Shown: positions 27,288 through 36,718 of the stretch, one piece after another
Position numbering within the stretch: the first letter of the stretch is position 1
Layout of the letters: each line of letters begins with the position of its first letter
Source: UBA7239 sp964509075
Lineage (GTDB): Bacteria > Pseudomonadota > Gammaproteobacteria > Pseudomonadales > UBA7239
NCBI GenBank assembly: GCA_964509075.1
Contig: CAZDWC010000005.1
Coordinates: forward strand, 245,583 to 309,582
Length of the DNA: 64,000 nucleotides
Direction of reading: 5' to 3'
Notes under the pieces: model-generated
The model's input: only the letters and a program-made list of their open reading frames with translations
What the model was told of the DNA's origin: nothing
The model's database searches: none
Made by a program: the position numbers and the translations under genes

Positions 27288-28931
27288 TCACATGTTCGGG
27301 TAGTTCGGCCCGCCGGCACCTTCCGGCACCACCCAGGTGATGTTCTGCGCCGGATCCTTGATGTCGCAGGTTTTGCAGTGCACGCAGTTCTGGCCGTTGA
27401 TCTTGAACTGCTGTTTGCCATCAAGCTCGACCACTTCGTAAACACCGGCCGGACAGTAGCGCTGCGCGGGTTCGTCGTACAGCGGCAGGTTGCGCGCAAT
27501 CGGCAGTGACGGATCGGTCAGGCGCAAATGGCAGGGCTGGTTCTCTTCGTGGTTGGTGTTGGAGAGAAACACGGATGAGAGGCGATCAAACGAGAGTTTG
27601 TTGTCCGGTTTTGGATACTCGATTTTCGTGCACTCACTGGCCGGTTTCAGTTGCGCGTAATCCGGTTTTGGATCGCGCAGTGTCCATGGCAGGTTGCCGT
27701 TGCAGATGTTGATGTCGATGAAGGCGTAAGCAGAACCAAGAATGTTGCCGAACTTGTGTTGCGCTGGGCCAAAGTTGCGCTGCATCCACAGTTCCTTGTA
27801 GGCCCATGAAGTTTCGTAGTTGGCTGCAAATTCTGTCAGTTCTTCGCCGGTTTTGCCGGTGGCAATAGCGGTGGCGATGGTTTCAGCGGCGATCATGCCG
27901 GATTTCATCGCGGTGTGGCTGCCTTTGATCTTGGCGAAGTTCAGCGTGCCGGCGTCATCGCCAATCAGGAAGCCGCCGGGGAAGTGCATTTTCGGTTGCG
28001 ACTGCAAGCCGCCTTTGGTGATTGCGCGTGCGCCATAGCAAGTACGCTTGCCGCCTTCGAGATACTGGCGAATCACCGGGTGCGTTTTATAGCGCTGGAA
28101 TTCCTCGAACGGGCTGACGTGCGGGTTGGAGTAGGAGAGGTCGGTGATCAGGCCGACTGCTACCTGATTGTTCTCGATGTGGTAGAGGAAACCGCCACCG
28201 GCCGATCCGCTTTCAGTCAACGGCCAGCCGGCGCTGTGTACTACCAGGCCTTGCTTGTGTTTCTCGGGAGCAATTTCCCAGATTTCCTTGATGCCGATAC
28301 CGTAATGTTGCGGGTCTTTGTCCGCATCCAGTTTGAATTTGGCGATCAGTTGCTTGCCGAGGTGGCCGCGGCAACCTTCGGCGAACAGTGTGTATTTGCC
28401 GTGCAGTTCCATGCCCGGGGTGTAGTTGTCGGTCGGCTGGCCATCGTGACCGATGCCCATGTCGCCGGTGGCGATGCCTTTTACCTGGCCATTGTCGTGA
28501 TAAAGGATTTCCGCTGCGGTGAAACCCGGGAAGATTTCCACGCCCAGCGCTTCGGCCTGTTCGGCCAACCAGCGGCACAGACGACCAAGGCTGATGATGT
28601 AGTTGCCTTCGTTGTGCATGGTTTTCGGCACGGCGAAATGCGGAACCTTGATGGCGCCTTCGCCGGTGGTAAGCATATAGATGTCATCGCCGACCACCGA
28701 GGTTTCCAGCGGCGCGCCATCGGTTTTCCAGTTCGGGAACAGCTCATTCAGCGCGGTGGGTTCAAACACGGCACCGGAGAGGATATGCGCGCCGACTTCA
28801 GAGCCTTTTTCCACCACGACGACAGACAGCTCGGGATTCAGCTGGCGCAGGCGGCAGGCGGCAGAGAGACCGGCCGGGCCTGCGCCGACGATCACCACGT
28901 CGTATTCCATAAATTCGCGTTCTACAGTCAT
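27288..28931 (-). CDS. Electron-transfer flavoprotein:ubiquinone oxidoreductase
   Basis: Membrane-associated enzyme that moves electrons from reduced ETF to ubiquinone. 547 residues. The N-terminal FAD motif is VVIVGAGPAGLSAACRL, the middle has the amphipathic quinone region, and the C-terminal 4Fe-4S domain has CPAGVYEV and NCVHCKTCDIKDP, ending GGPNYPNM as in mitochondrial and Pseudomonas enzymes. ATG 28931 is used; a second ATG, seven codons further in, would also serve. GC-rich, highly biased codons suggest strong expression. Its partners etfB and etfA are 3 kb away, on the other strand. Confidence 0.96.
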   Translation of the reverse strand: MTVEREFMEYDVVIVGAGPAGLSAACRLRQLNPELSVVVVEKGSEVGAHILSGAVFEPTALNELFPNWKTDGAPLETSVVGDDIYMLTTGEGAIKVPHFAVPKTMHNEGNYIISLGRLCRWLAEQAEALGVEIFPGFTAAEILYHDNGQVKGIATGDMGIGHDGQPTDNYTPGMELHGKYTLFAEGCRGHLGKQLIAKFKLDADKDPQHYGIGIKEIWEIAPEKHKQGLVVHSAGWPLTESGSAGGGFLYHIENNQVAVGLITDLSYSNPHVSPFEEFQRYKTHPVIRQYLEGGKRTCYGARAITKGGLQSQPKMHFPGGFLIGDDAGTLNFAKIKGSHTAMKSGMIAAETIATAIATGKTGEELTEFAANYETSWAYKELWMQRNFGPAQHKFGNILGSAYAFIDINICNGNLPWTLRDPKPDYAQLKPASECTKIEYPKPDNKLSFDRLSSVFLSNTNHEENQPCHLRLTDPSLPIARNLPLYDEPAQRYCPAGVYEVVELDGKQQFKINGQNCVHCKTCDIKDPAQNITWVVPEGAGGPNYPNM

Positions 28932-29331
28932 GGGAAGCCTCGGTTTGTAAAGGAATCAGCAAAGCCGGGCATTTTAACGGCAAGGCGTCGCCAGTAACAG
29001 GCAGAACGACTTAAAAAGAAGGAGGAATTTCAGCCATCCTTGGCTGCCGTGGAGGCGAGGATCTTATTTGCCTGCAGCCGCAAAGATGGTTTTGTTGGTC
29101 TCGTCCACCACTTGCTGGGTGTTTACCGCGGACAAAGCCTTGGTCAGGGTTTCCAGAATGCGGGCTTTGTCCGGATTGGCATCGTTGATATCAATAATAG
29201 CTCCGTCAACGCGTTTGGCTTGGTCAGTGGAGTGTAGACCGCCATGGCAAATCGTCCTTTTCTGCCTGCTGGATGTTTTCAGGCTGCTGTCTACACTCAA
29301 CTCTGTAGCTCGCAAGAATGTGGAATTGCTC
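28932..29331. other. 400-nt intergenic region between ETF-QO and the binding protein
   Basis: A divergent intergenic stretch that should hold promoters in both directions. Apart from a possible gene remnant on the minus strand (29064-29260) I see no RNA gene, clear operator or repeat. Confidence 0.6.
29064..29260 (-). pseudogene. Possible 3' remnant of a lost gene
   Basis: The minus-strand frame ending at 29064 reads like a natural protein end, with GC-rich codons (ANPDKARILETLTKAL, then FAAAGK and stop). It has no usable start in frame. An ATG with an ordinary N-terminus (MAVYTPL) lies at 29245 in another frame, so a single frameshift could join the two. I do not recognise the family. It could also be chance. 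Confidence 0.25.
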
Positions 29332-30111
29332 ATGAACAAGTGGAAGAGACGGTACCTCATCGGCGGCTTGCTTGTATGCTGCGCCTCAGCGGGTCTGGTT
29401 GACGCAGCCGAAGTCAGCTTGCGAGCGGATACCTGGTATCCCATGAATGGTGAGCCCGGCAGTGACAAGCCTGGCTTCATGATCGAGATCGCGCAAAAGG
29501 CGCTGGCAGCTGGTGGTCATACGGTCAACTACCAGACAATGCCATGGGAGCGGGCTGTAAAGGAAACGCGTGCCGGAAATTTTGATTGTGTGATTGGAGC
29601 TTTCCGTGATGACGCTCCGGACTTCATTTTTCCGGAAACAGAACAAGGCAAGGCGGGGCAGAGTTTTTATGTGAAAAAGGGTGATGCCTGGCGTTTCACA
29701 GGCAATATGAGTGAATTGGACAATGTCAGCGTGGGTGTTATTGGAGGGTATGCCTATGGAGATGCCTTTGCAAAATATCTGGAAGCGGCGACAGCAAAGT
29801 CGAATGTGCAAACCATCAATGGTGACAATGCACTAGAGCAGAATCTGAAAAAAGTACTTGCTGGACGAGTGACGACAACACCCGAATCCGACTATGTGGC
29901 GGAAGCCAAGATCAAGGAGATGGGGCTGGATGGTCAGTTTGAAAAGGCAGGTGAACTGACACCGCCAGCGCCTATGTATATCGCCTGTTCGCCAGCCAAA
30001 TCCAGTTCAGCAGAATATGCCAGGTTGTTGTCGGATGGCGTCAACAACTTGCGCACCAGCGGTGAATTGAAGGTCATCATGGATAAATACGGTTTGACTG
30101 ACTGGCAGTAG
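29332..30111 (+). CDS. Periplasmic solute-binding protein (family 3-like)
   Basis: 259 residues from ATG 29332. A signal peptide of about 26 residues with an arginine-rich start (NKWKRRYLIGG) is cleaved near VDAA. The mature part resembles amino-acid-type binding domains (SBP_bac_3): an early PGFMIEIAQKAL, a TRAGNFDCVIGAF hinge region, and a final SGELKVIMDKYG. No transporter genes are nearby. The next gene, 35 nt on, is a chemoreceptor, so the protein may feed a ligand signal to it rather than support uptake. Confidence 0.88.
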   Translation: MNKWKRRYLIGGLLVCCASAGLVDAAEVSLRADTWYPMNGEPGSDKPGFMIEIAQKALAAGGHTVNYQTMPWERAVKETRAGNFDCVIGAFRDDAPDFIFPETEQGKAGQSFYVKKGDAWRFTGNMSELDNVSVGVIGGYAYGDAFAKYLEAATAKSNVQTINGDNALEQNLKKVLAGRVTTTPESDYVAEAKIKEMGLDGQFEKAGELTPPAPMYIACSPAKSSSAEYARLLSDGVNNLRTSGELKVIMDKYGLTDWQ

Positions 30112-30146
30112 CGCCGGAACAGAGCACAGCTATTGGGAGAAGAACA

Positions 30147-31667
30147 GTGAAACTAGAAAGGAAGTTCATTCTGGCCATTATTGTGTTGGTCAGCTTGTTA
30201 CTTGTAGCTTTTACTGCGCAGGAATATCGGCAGGCGGGCGTGCAATACCGCGAGGCCCTGCAGCGGTATGCGAATGACGTTGGTGCCCGCTTGCAATTGA
30301 GCCTGCCGGGATTGTTGTGGAATTTTGACAATGAATCCGTCCGCAAGACAGCCACGGCTGAAATACATGCGAATGATTTGTTGGCAATAGAAGTGCAGGA
30401 TAGCAATGGCAAGACCCTGCTGCAGCTGTCAAAGAGTGCGCAAGGAGATGTGGTTTCCAAGCTCCCTGAACGAGTCAGTGACAGCAATTTGCTCAGCTTC
30501 CCGCTGGAATTCGAGGATGGCAACAAGAAATCTGTTGTAGGCACTCTGCGAATCTGGTCAGACGACAGCAGCGTCGTAAAAAACATGCAGCAACTGCTTG
30601 AGCGCTCCCTTGTTCGACTTGTCATCATGGACTTGCTGCTGATTTTGTTGATTTACATGGTGGTAACACGCCTGGTGACCCATCCGCTCAATATCATGCT
30701 CGGACACATGAAGGAGCTGGCTGAAGGCGACGGTGATCTTACGCGGCGCATTGATGTCCAATCCCGCGATGAGATTGGTCTTCTGGCAGCACAGATCAAT
30801 CTGTTTGTGAAAAAACTGCATGGTCTGATCGGAGATACGCTGGAACAAACTGCGCGCCTGAATGATGCCGGTAATATGACCAAGCAGGCGATGGATAATC
30901 TGCAGGGGCCTGTTGAGCAGCAGTCCAGTGAACTGGATCGTCTGGCCAATGCACTTCTGGAAATGACAAGCGCCAGCAATCATATCGCCAGGCACGCAGC
31001 GGATGCTTCTGCCCAGATGCACAGCACGCGCGCGAAGGCCAACAGTGGTCTTCATCATATAGAGGAAGCAACAGCTGCCACCGGCAGTCTGGCGGCGGAA
31101 ATCTCGTCTACCGCATCACATTTGCAGGAACTGGCGAAAGAAGCCAATGACGTTGGTGCCATTCTGGATGTTATCCAGAGTATTGCTGACCAGACCAATC
31201 TGCTTGCGTTAAATGCAGCCATTGAGGCGGCGAGGGCAGGCGAGCACGGTCGTGGTTTTGCCGTGGTTGCGGATGAAGTGCGCACTCTGGCTTCCCGCAC
31301 CCGAGACTCCACCGGCAGCATCCGGCAGATGATCGAACGCCTGCAGCAGCGCACCCAGGAATCCGTTGCGCGTATGGCGGCCAGCCAGCAGCGTGCGGAA
31401 GCCAGTGTGGACACCACGGCCATTGCCGGAGAGGCCTTTGTCGATATCAACAAGCTCATCGAAATAGTGAGCGAGCTGAATACCCAGATAGCTGCGGCTA
31501 CCGAAGAGCAATCATCCACCATGACGGCAATTGACCGCAATGTCGCAGGTATGCGAGAGGTGTACAGCGCCACCCTGTGCGCAGCTCGCGTCACTGCAGA
31601 GTCCGAGCGGCAGTTGACGGATGTACGCCAGCAGCTCAATGGCCTGCTTCGGCGTTTCAACGTCTGA
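30147..31667 (+). CDS. Methyl-accepting chemotaxis protein paired with a binding protein
   Basis: 506 residues. TM1 is at about 7-27, followed by a periplasmic domain of about 125 residues (QYREALQRYANDVGARLQ...) and TM2 at about 155-175. A HAMP with GDGDLTRRI and a standard signalling hairpin (ADQTNLLALNAAIEAARAGE) follow. It ends LRRFNV, with no CheR-binding pentapeptide. The sensor region is short and of the size used for docking a binding protein, which fits the preceding gene. The GAGAAGAAC-type ribosome site lies before the ATG. Confidence 0.94.
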   Translation: MKLERKFILAIIVLVSLLLVAFTAQEYRQAGVQYREALQRYANDVGARLQLSLPGLLWNFDNESVRKTATAEIHANDLLAIEVQDSNGKTLLQLSKSAQGDVVSKLPERVSDSNLLSFPLEFEDGNKKSVVGTLRIWSDDSSVVKNMQQLLERSLVRLVIMDLLLILLIYMVVTRLVTHPLNIMLGHMKELAEGDGDLTRRIDVQSRDEIGLLAAQINLFVKKLHGLIGDTLEQTARLNDAGNMTKQAMDNLQGPVEQQSSELDRLANALLEMTSASNHIARHAADASAQMHSTRAKANSGLHHIEEATAATGSLAAEISSTASHLQELAKEANDVGAILDVIQSIADQTNLLALNAAIEAARAGEHGRGFAVVADEVRTLASRTRDSTGSIRQMIERLQQRTQESVARMAASQQRAEASVDTTAIAGEAFVDINKLIEIVSELNTQIAAATEEQSSTMTAIDRNVAGMREVYSATLCAARVTAESERQLTDVRQQLNGLLRRFNV

Positions 31668-31676
31668 TTTCCTTTT

Positions 31677-31699
31677 GCCCGGGCCAGCCCCGGGTTTTC
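31677..31699 (+). terminator. Terminator after the second chemoreceptor
   Basis: GC-only stem CCCGGG / CCCGGG around a 5-nt loop, followed by TTTTCT, ten nucleotides after the stop codon. Confidence 0.65.
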
Positions 31700-31829
31700 T
31701 GCTATTGATTTCAGGGCCATCAGACGGCACCATACGCGCGCCCTGAAAACGGCCGAAAAAGCCGGCATCCCTGTTCCTATCTATATAAGGGATAGCCATT
31801 CCACTTCTTACTTTACGAACGAGGAATCC

Positions 31830-32579
31830 ATGAAGGTTCTGGTTGCAGTCAAGCGCGTCGCAGACGCGAACGTAAAGGTTCGTCCGAAAGCGGACGGTAC
31901 TGGTGTTGATCTGACCAATGTCAAAATGGCGGTCAACCCTTTTTGTGAAATTGCCGTGGAAGAGGCCGTGCGCCTGAAAGAAGCCGGCATTGCCACGGAA
32001 ATCGTCGCAGTTTCCATCGGCGACAAAACCGCTCAGGAGCAGATTCGCACCGCGCTGGCACTGGGCGCAGATCGCGGCATTCTGGTCGAAACGGCCGCCG
32101 ACGTGCAGCCGCTGGCTGTAGCCAAGGCCTTGAAAGCACTGGTTGATCAGGAAAAACCGGGCCTGGTGATCCTGGGCAAACAGTCCATCGACGGTGATAA
32201 CAACCAGGTTGGCCAGATGCTGGCAGCTTTGGCTGGTTTGTCACAAGGTACTTTTGCCTCTGTGGTAAAAGTGGAAGGCGACAAGGTTGCGGTAACCCGT
32301 GAAATCGACGGCGGCCTGCAGACAGTGAGCCTGAACCTGCCGGCAATCATTACTACTGACCTGCGCCTGAACGAACCGCGCTATGCGTCACTGCCGAACA
32401 TCATGAAGGCCAAGAAAAAGCCGCTGGATACCGTCACCCCGGAATCACTGGGCGTCGATGTGTCTCCGCGCATCAAGACTCTCAAGGTCGAGCCGCCAGC
32501 TGAACGCAAGGCGGGCATCAAAGTGGCTGATGTGGCCACACTGGTCGACAAACTGAAAAACGAAGCGAAGGTGATCTGA
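31830..32579 (+). CDS. etfB: Electron transfer flavoprotein beta subunit
   Basis: Forms with EtfA a soluble heterodimer that carries electrons from acyl-CoA and other dehydrogenases to ETF-QO. 249 residues, usual length. It starts MKVLVAVKRVADANVKVRP; it has the AMP-binding and recognition-loop region (AVEEAVRLKEAG and LNLPAIITTDLRLNEPRYASLPNIMKAKKKP). GAGGAAT lies before the ATG. It is followed by etfA after 2 nt. Confidence 0.97.
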   Translation: MKVLVAVKRVADANVKVRPKADGTGVDLTNVKMAVNPFCEIAVEEAVRLKEAGIATEIVAVSIGDKTAQEQIRTALALGADRGILVETAADVQPLAVAKALKALVDQEKPGLVILGKQSIDGDNNQVGQMLAALAGLSQGTFASVVKVEGDKVAVTREIDGGLQTVSLNLPAIITTDLRLNEPRYASLPNIMKAKKKPLDTVTPESLGVDVSPRIKTLKVEPPAERKAGIKVADVATLVDKLKNEAKVI

Positions 32580-32581
32580 TC

Positions 32582-33511
32582 ATGGCTACTCTCGTTATTG
32601 CTGAACACGACAACGCCAGCCTGAAAGGCGCCACGCTCAACACTGTTGCAGCGGCGAAAGCCATCGGCGGTGATATCCATGTACTGGTCGCCGGTAGCGG
32701 CTGTGGTGCTGCCGCAGAAGCCGCTGCCAAAGTGGCCGGCGTTGCCAAAGTGCTGGTGGCCGACAACGCCGCCTACGCCAACCAACTGGCTGAAAACGTC
32801 AGCCTGCTGGTGGCCGAACTGGGCAAGGGCTACAGCCATATCCTGGCGCCAGCCACGTCCAATGGTAAAAACATCCTGCCGCGCGCTGCTGCGCTGCTGG
32901 ACGTTGCACAAATCTCCGAAATCACTGCCGTGGTGAGTGCCGATACCTTCCAGCGTCCGGTTTATGCCGGCAACGTCATCGCCACCGTACAATCGTCCGA
33001 TGCCATCAAGGTCATCACCGTGCGTACCACCGGTTTCGACGCCGTTGCTGCCGAGGGCGGCTCTGCTGCCGTTGAGCAAGTGGGCGCAGCACACAACGCC
33101 GGTGTTTCCTCTTTTGTTGGTGAAGAAATCGCGAAGAGCGATCGTCCGGAATTGACCTCTGCCAAGATCGTCATCTCCGGCGGCCGCGGTATGCAGTCTG
33201 GCGACAACTTCAAGCTGCTGGAAGCCGTTGCCGACAAACTCGGTGCTGCGGTGGGCGCTTCACGCGCTGCGGTTGACGCCGGCTTCGTGCCAAACGACAT
33301 GCAGGTCGGCCAAACCGGCAAGATCGTCGCACCGGATCTGTACGTTGCTGTGGGTATCTCCGGCGCCATCCAGCATCTGGCCGGCATGAAAGACTCGAAA
33401 GTCATCGTCGCCATCAACAAGGACGAAGAGGCACCGATATTCCAGGTGGCGGATTACGGTCTGGTAGCAGATCTGTTCACCGCGCTGCCGGAGCTGGAAA
33501 AAGCCCTGTAA
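32582..33511 (+). CDS. etfA: Electron transfer flavoprotein alpha subunit
   Basis: FAD-carrying subunit of ETF. 309 residues. It begins MATLVIAEHDNASLK; the C-terminal FAD domain shows SGGRGMQSGDNFKLLE, GASRAAVDAGF, VGQTGKIVAPDLYVAVGISGAIQH and INKDEEAPIFQVADYGLV, all characteristic. Codon usage is GC-rich as in etfB, consistent with high expression. A strong terminator follows. Confidence 0.97.
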   Translation: MATLVIAEHDNASLKGATLNTVAAAKAIGGDIHVLVAGSGCGAAAEAAAKVAGVAKVLVADNAAYANQLAENVSLLVAELGKGYSHILAPATSNGKNILPRAAALLDVAQISEITAVVSADTFQRPVYAGNVIATVQSSDAIKVITVRTTGFDAVAAEGGSAAVEQVGAAHNAGVSSFVGEEIAKSDRPELTSAKIVISGGRGMQSGDNFKLLEAVADKLGAAVGASRAAVDAGFVPNDMQVGQTGKIVAPDLYVAVGISGAIQHLAGMKDSKVIVAINKDEEAPIFQVADYGLVADLFTALPELEKAL

Positions 33512-33535
33512 TCCTGTTTTAAGGATTGCGCATGT

Positions 33536-33569
33536 AAAAGCCCGCATCATGAGATGCGGGCTTTTTTTT
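33536..33569 (+). terminator. Terminator after etfA
   Basis: Stem AGCCCGCATC / GATGCGGGCT with a 4-nt loop and eight T, 25 nt after the etfA stop codon. Confidence 0.9.
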
Positions 33570-33670
33570 GATATTACAAAATATATTTCCAATAAAATTG
33601 ACATCTGTGCTTTTTATATTGGAAATGCAAAATTAGTTTTTAGACGCCGCCGTGTGGAAGGAGTGCCTCC

Positions 33671-36667
33671 GTGAGATTTTTTGTTATTTCCTGTCGGATT
33701 TTCGTTTTGCTTTGTATTATGCCTTTCTTTACCAGGGCATTCTGCATGGAGTCACCAGGCGTAACTATTGACTCGACTGATTTCAACAAAATACTTGAGC
33801 AGAACGTTCCGGCCGGACTGTTGAAAACCGAAAAGCTAAATGATGATAGTTACGCCATACACAATGCTATTCAGCATTTGCGTGCGCAAATCACACAACA
33901 TGGCGTTAGTTTTTTTTCTGCGCATAAAGAAGACGATATTGAAGATGTCGGTTTTTCAATTGCCATGACGCAGTGGGGGCGTACGGATTCAATGCAGATT
34001 GCGCGATCTGTAGCGCTATATGAAGAAAATGACAAAATTTATCACCAATATGCGGGGGGCATTGCAGAGCAGTTTTCCAACAACGCAAATGGTATCAGAC
34101 AGGATTTTATAATCCCGGTAAAGCCACACGGCAAAGGGGGCATCCAAATACAGCTACAAATTGATGGGGCGAAAATTCATAGCAAGTCCGGCGGATTCAG
34201 CATTGCAATCAGTAATTCCGATCGGGTGCTTACCTACGATCATTTGAAGGTAATGGATGCCAATAATAGTGTCATACCTGCGCATATGGAAAAAACGTCT
34301 GACAATAGCATCACTGTTATGGTGGATGATAGCTCCGCCACATACCCTCTCATTGTTGATCCAACTGTTGCGGATGAAAACTGGGTGGGCATGGGGGGGG
34401 TTACGGGCGCTAATCAAGCAATCTCTTCGGTCATTCGCAGTGGTGATAATATTTACGTTGCGGGTGAATTTACGGTTATTGGTGATGTCTTGGCAAACCA
34501 TGTTGCCAAATGGGATGGCACAAACTGGATTGCTTTAGGTGGTGGCCTGAACGGTAATGTTAACGCTTTGGCTGTAGATAGTAAGGGGAACCTTTATGCT
34601 GCAGGTGATTTCACAGTAGCAGGTGGCATTGCCGCCAATCATATTGCCAAGTGGAATGGTTCTGTATGGAGTGCGCTGGGCTCAGGCGTCGATGGCACTA
34701 TAAAAGCTCTTGCCATCAATAGCACTGACAAACTGTTTGTTGGCGGGAGTTTCGCTTCTGCGGGAGGTGTAGCAAATACCAGCTACATCGCAAGATGGAG
34801 TGGCTCGGGATGGAGTGCCCTGGGTACAGGTATTACAGGCGGGAACTACGAGCCCGGGGTCAATGCGCTAGCTATTGACACATCAGGCCGCGTTTATGCT
34901 GGTGGTTACTTTACAACAGCGGGCGGGTTGGCTGTTAACAACATTGCAAGATGGACGGGCACCGCGTGGCAAGCAATGGGCACTGGTATTTCTGCTCGCG
35001 TAAATACCATGGCTGTTGACAGTGCCGGCAGACTCTATGTTGGTGGAAATTTTTCCAGCGCCGGCGGAATTGCAGCAAACTGCATCGCGCGATGGAGTGG
35101 CTCTTCGTGGGCGTCGCTCGGAACCGGTGTGAATGGGTGGGTGTATGCATTAACGCTGGACAGTGTGGGTAATCTCTATGTTGGTGGTGATTTCACAACA
35201 GCAAGTGGTGTGACGGCTAATCACGTGGCCAAGTGGGATGGCGGTGCCTGGAGTGCCGTAGGAAGTAATGTGGAGACTGACGCGTTGCGTCCATTGAATG
35301 CACTGGCGACAGATGCCAATGACAACCTGATTGTCGGTGGTGCATTTTATTATTTGGGTAATAATGCAACTGTAAAATACCTTGCCAAATGGGATGGTTC
35401 GCAGTGGAGTGCCTTTAGCAAGAGCAAGGCTGAATGGATTTACGCTATTACGGTTGATGCTACAGGCAACGTTTATGCCGCAGGAAATTTTCATCAGTCG
35501 GATACTTTTGCAGCTGTTGCAAAATGGAATGGCGTGAGCTGGGATCTGTTGGGAGGAATGAATAGCAATATTAATGCCCTTTTGGCGGACAACAACGGTA
35601 ATTTGTATGTCGGTGGACAATTCACAATGGCTGGCGGGGTCAACGCACTTGCGATTGCTAGGTGGAACGGGAGTACCTGGTCTGCCATGGGGTCTGGATT
35701 GAACGGTCCTGAAGTCTATTCGTTGGCAATGGATGTCAATGGAAATATTTATGCAGGTGGAAATTTTACATATACCGGTGATGGTATGCCTGCGAAATAT
35801 CTTGCCAAATGGGATGGATTAACATGGAGCCCATTAGGTACGGGTCTTACAGGTGGCGGCGGCAACTATTACACGCCCGGAGTAAGAGCCATGGTATTTG
35901 ATGACAATGGCAACCTGTACGTTGGCGGAAACTTCAACACGGCTGGCGGGCTGACAGCAAATCATATTGCAAAATGGAACGGCAGCAGTTGGAGTACGCT
36001 AAGCAATGGTGTCAGTTATTACGATAGAAACGCTTACGACGGGGTAAACGCTCTTGCTGTAGATGCAAGCAATAATCTGTATGTGGGCGGACAATTTACA
36101 ACGGCAGGTGATGTTCCAGCTTCCTACATTGCAAAATGGAATGGCGTACAGTGGCAGACGCTGAACATGGGTATGAATGCTCCTGTGCGTGCATTGGCTA
36201 TTAGTAGTCACGGGTTATTATATGCGGGTGGGAATTTTACTTCGGTTGATGGCATGCCAATCAGAGCTATAGCTCGTTGGAACGGCGAGCGGTGGAGTTC
36301 CCTGGGTTCTGGTGTTGACAATGTGGTGAATTCCCTAGTGTTTGATAACACAGGGAATCTCTATGTGGGTGGAGGATTTATTCTCGCCGGAGGAAAAGTC
36401 TCCAATGCGATTGCCAAGTGGGCATTCATTGACACGGATGGTGATGGCTGGGCCGACAGTGATGATGCATTTCCAGATAATGCCGCGGAGTGGCTTGACA
36501 GTGATTCCGATGGTATTGGCAACAATGGGGATCATGACGATGATAATGACGGCACGCCAGATGTGGTGGACATTGATCCAATTAATCCCGCTGTAAATGA
36601 GATGCCGGCTGCATTGAATGGCGTTTACAGAGGATCCGCTGTCTCGGAGCACGTGTCTGATTACTAG
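33671..36667 (+). CDS. Secreted repeat protein (beta-propeller-like) with calcium-type Asp repeats
   Basis: 998 residues. GTG start, with AAGGAG 9 nt upstream; a signal peptide of about 23 residues follows. After a 200-residue N-terminal domain, about thirteen copies of a 45-55-residue unit run from roughly 235 to 915. Each holds a LYVGGNFTTAGG-like strand pair and an IAKWNGSSWSALG-like strand, the pattern of kelch- or delta-60-type repeats that close into propellers. The end has DTDGDGWADSDD and DSDSDGIGNNGDHDDDND, thrombospondin-type-3-like calcium sites, and then stops after 35 more residues without a sorting or anchor domain. More AT-rich than the etf genes. Function unknown; an extracellular adhesin-like role is a guess. 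Confidence 0.85.
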   Translation: MRFFVISCRIFVLLCIMPFFTRAFCMESPGVTIDSTDFNKILEQNVPAGLLKTEKLNDDSYAIHNAIQHLRAQITQHGVSFFSAHKEDDIEDVGFSIAMTQWGRTDSMQIARSVALYEENDKIYHQYAGGIAEQFSNNANGIRQDFIIPVKPHGKGGIQIQLQIDGAKIHSKSGGFSIAISNSDRVLTYDHLKVMDANNSVIPAHMEKTSDNSITVMVDDSSATYPLIVDPTVADENWVGMGGVTGANQAISSVIRSGDNIYVAGEFTVIGDVLANHVAKWDGTNWIALGGGLNGNVNALAVDSKGNLYAAGDFTVAGGIAANHIAKWNGSVWSALGSGVDGTIKALAINSTDKLFVGGSFASAGGVANTSYIARWSGSGWSALGTGITGGNYEPGVNALAIDTSGRVYAGGYFTTAGGLAVNNIARWTGTAWQAMGTGISARVNTMAVDSAGRLYVGGNFSSAGGIAANCIARWSGSSWASLGTGVNGWVYALTLDSVGNLYVGGDFTTASGVTANHVAKWDGGAWSAVGSNVETDALRPLNALATDANDNLIVGGAFYYLGNNATVKYLAKWDGSQWSAFSKSKAEWIYAITVDATGNVYAAGNFHQSDTFAAVAKWNGVSWDLLGGMNSNINALLADNNGNLYVGGQFTMAGGVNALAIARWNGSTWSAMGSGLNGPEVYSLAMDVNGNIYAGGNFTYTGDGMPAKYLAKWDGLTWSPLGTGLTGGGGNYYTPGVRAMVFDDNGNLYVGGNFNTAGGLTANHIAKWNGSSWSTLSNGVSYYDRNAYDGVNALAVDASNNLYVGGQFTTAGDVPASYIAKWNGVQWQTLNMGMNAPVRALAISSHGLLYAGGNFTSVDGMPIRAIARWNGERWSSLGSGVDNVVNSLVFDNTGNLYVGGGFILAGGKVSNAIAKWAFIDTDGDGWADSDDAFPDNAAEWLDSDSDGIGNNGDHDDDNDGTPDVVDIDPINPAVNEMPAALNGVYRGSAVSEHVSDY

Positions 36668-36718
36668 TGAAGGGCACCCATGCAGGAGGGCAGCGCTTAT
36701 GCGCTGTATATATAGTTG

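Noticed and set aside
27915..28997. Long open frame (360 codons) on the plus strand opposite ETF-QO
   Set aside because: It is an antisense shadow of a highly GC-biased gene; the translation shows no domain and the minus-strand frame is unmistakably ETF-QO.
34450..36420. DNA-level tandem repeat array in the repeat-protein gene
   Set aside because: The repetition is at protein level with diverged codons, so it is a repeat domain protein and not a mobile or CRISPR-like array.
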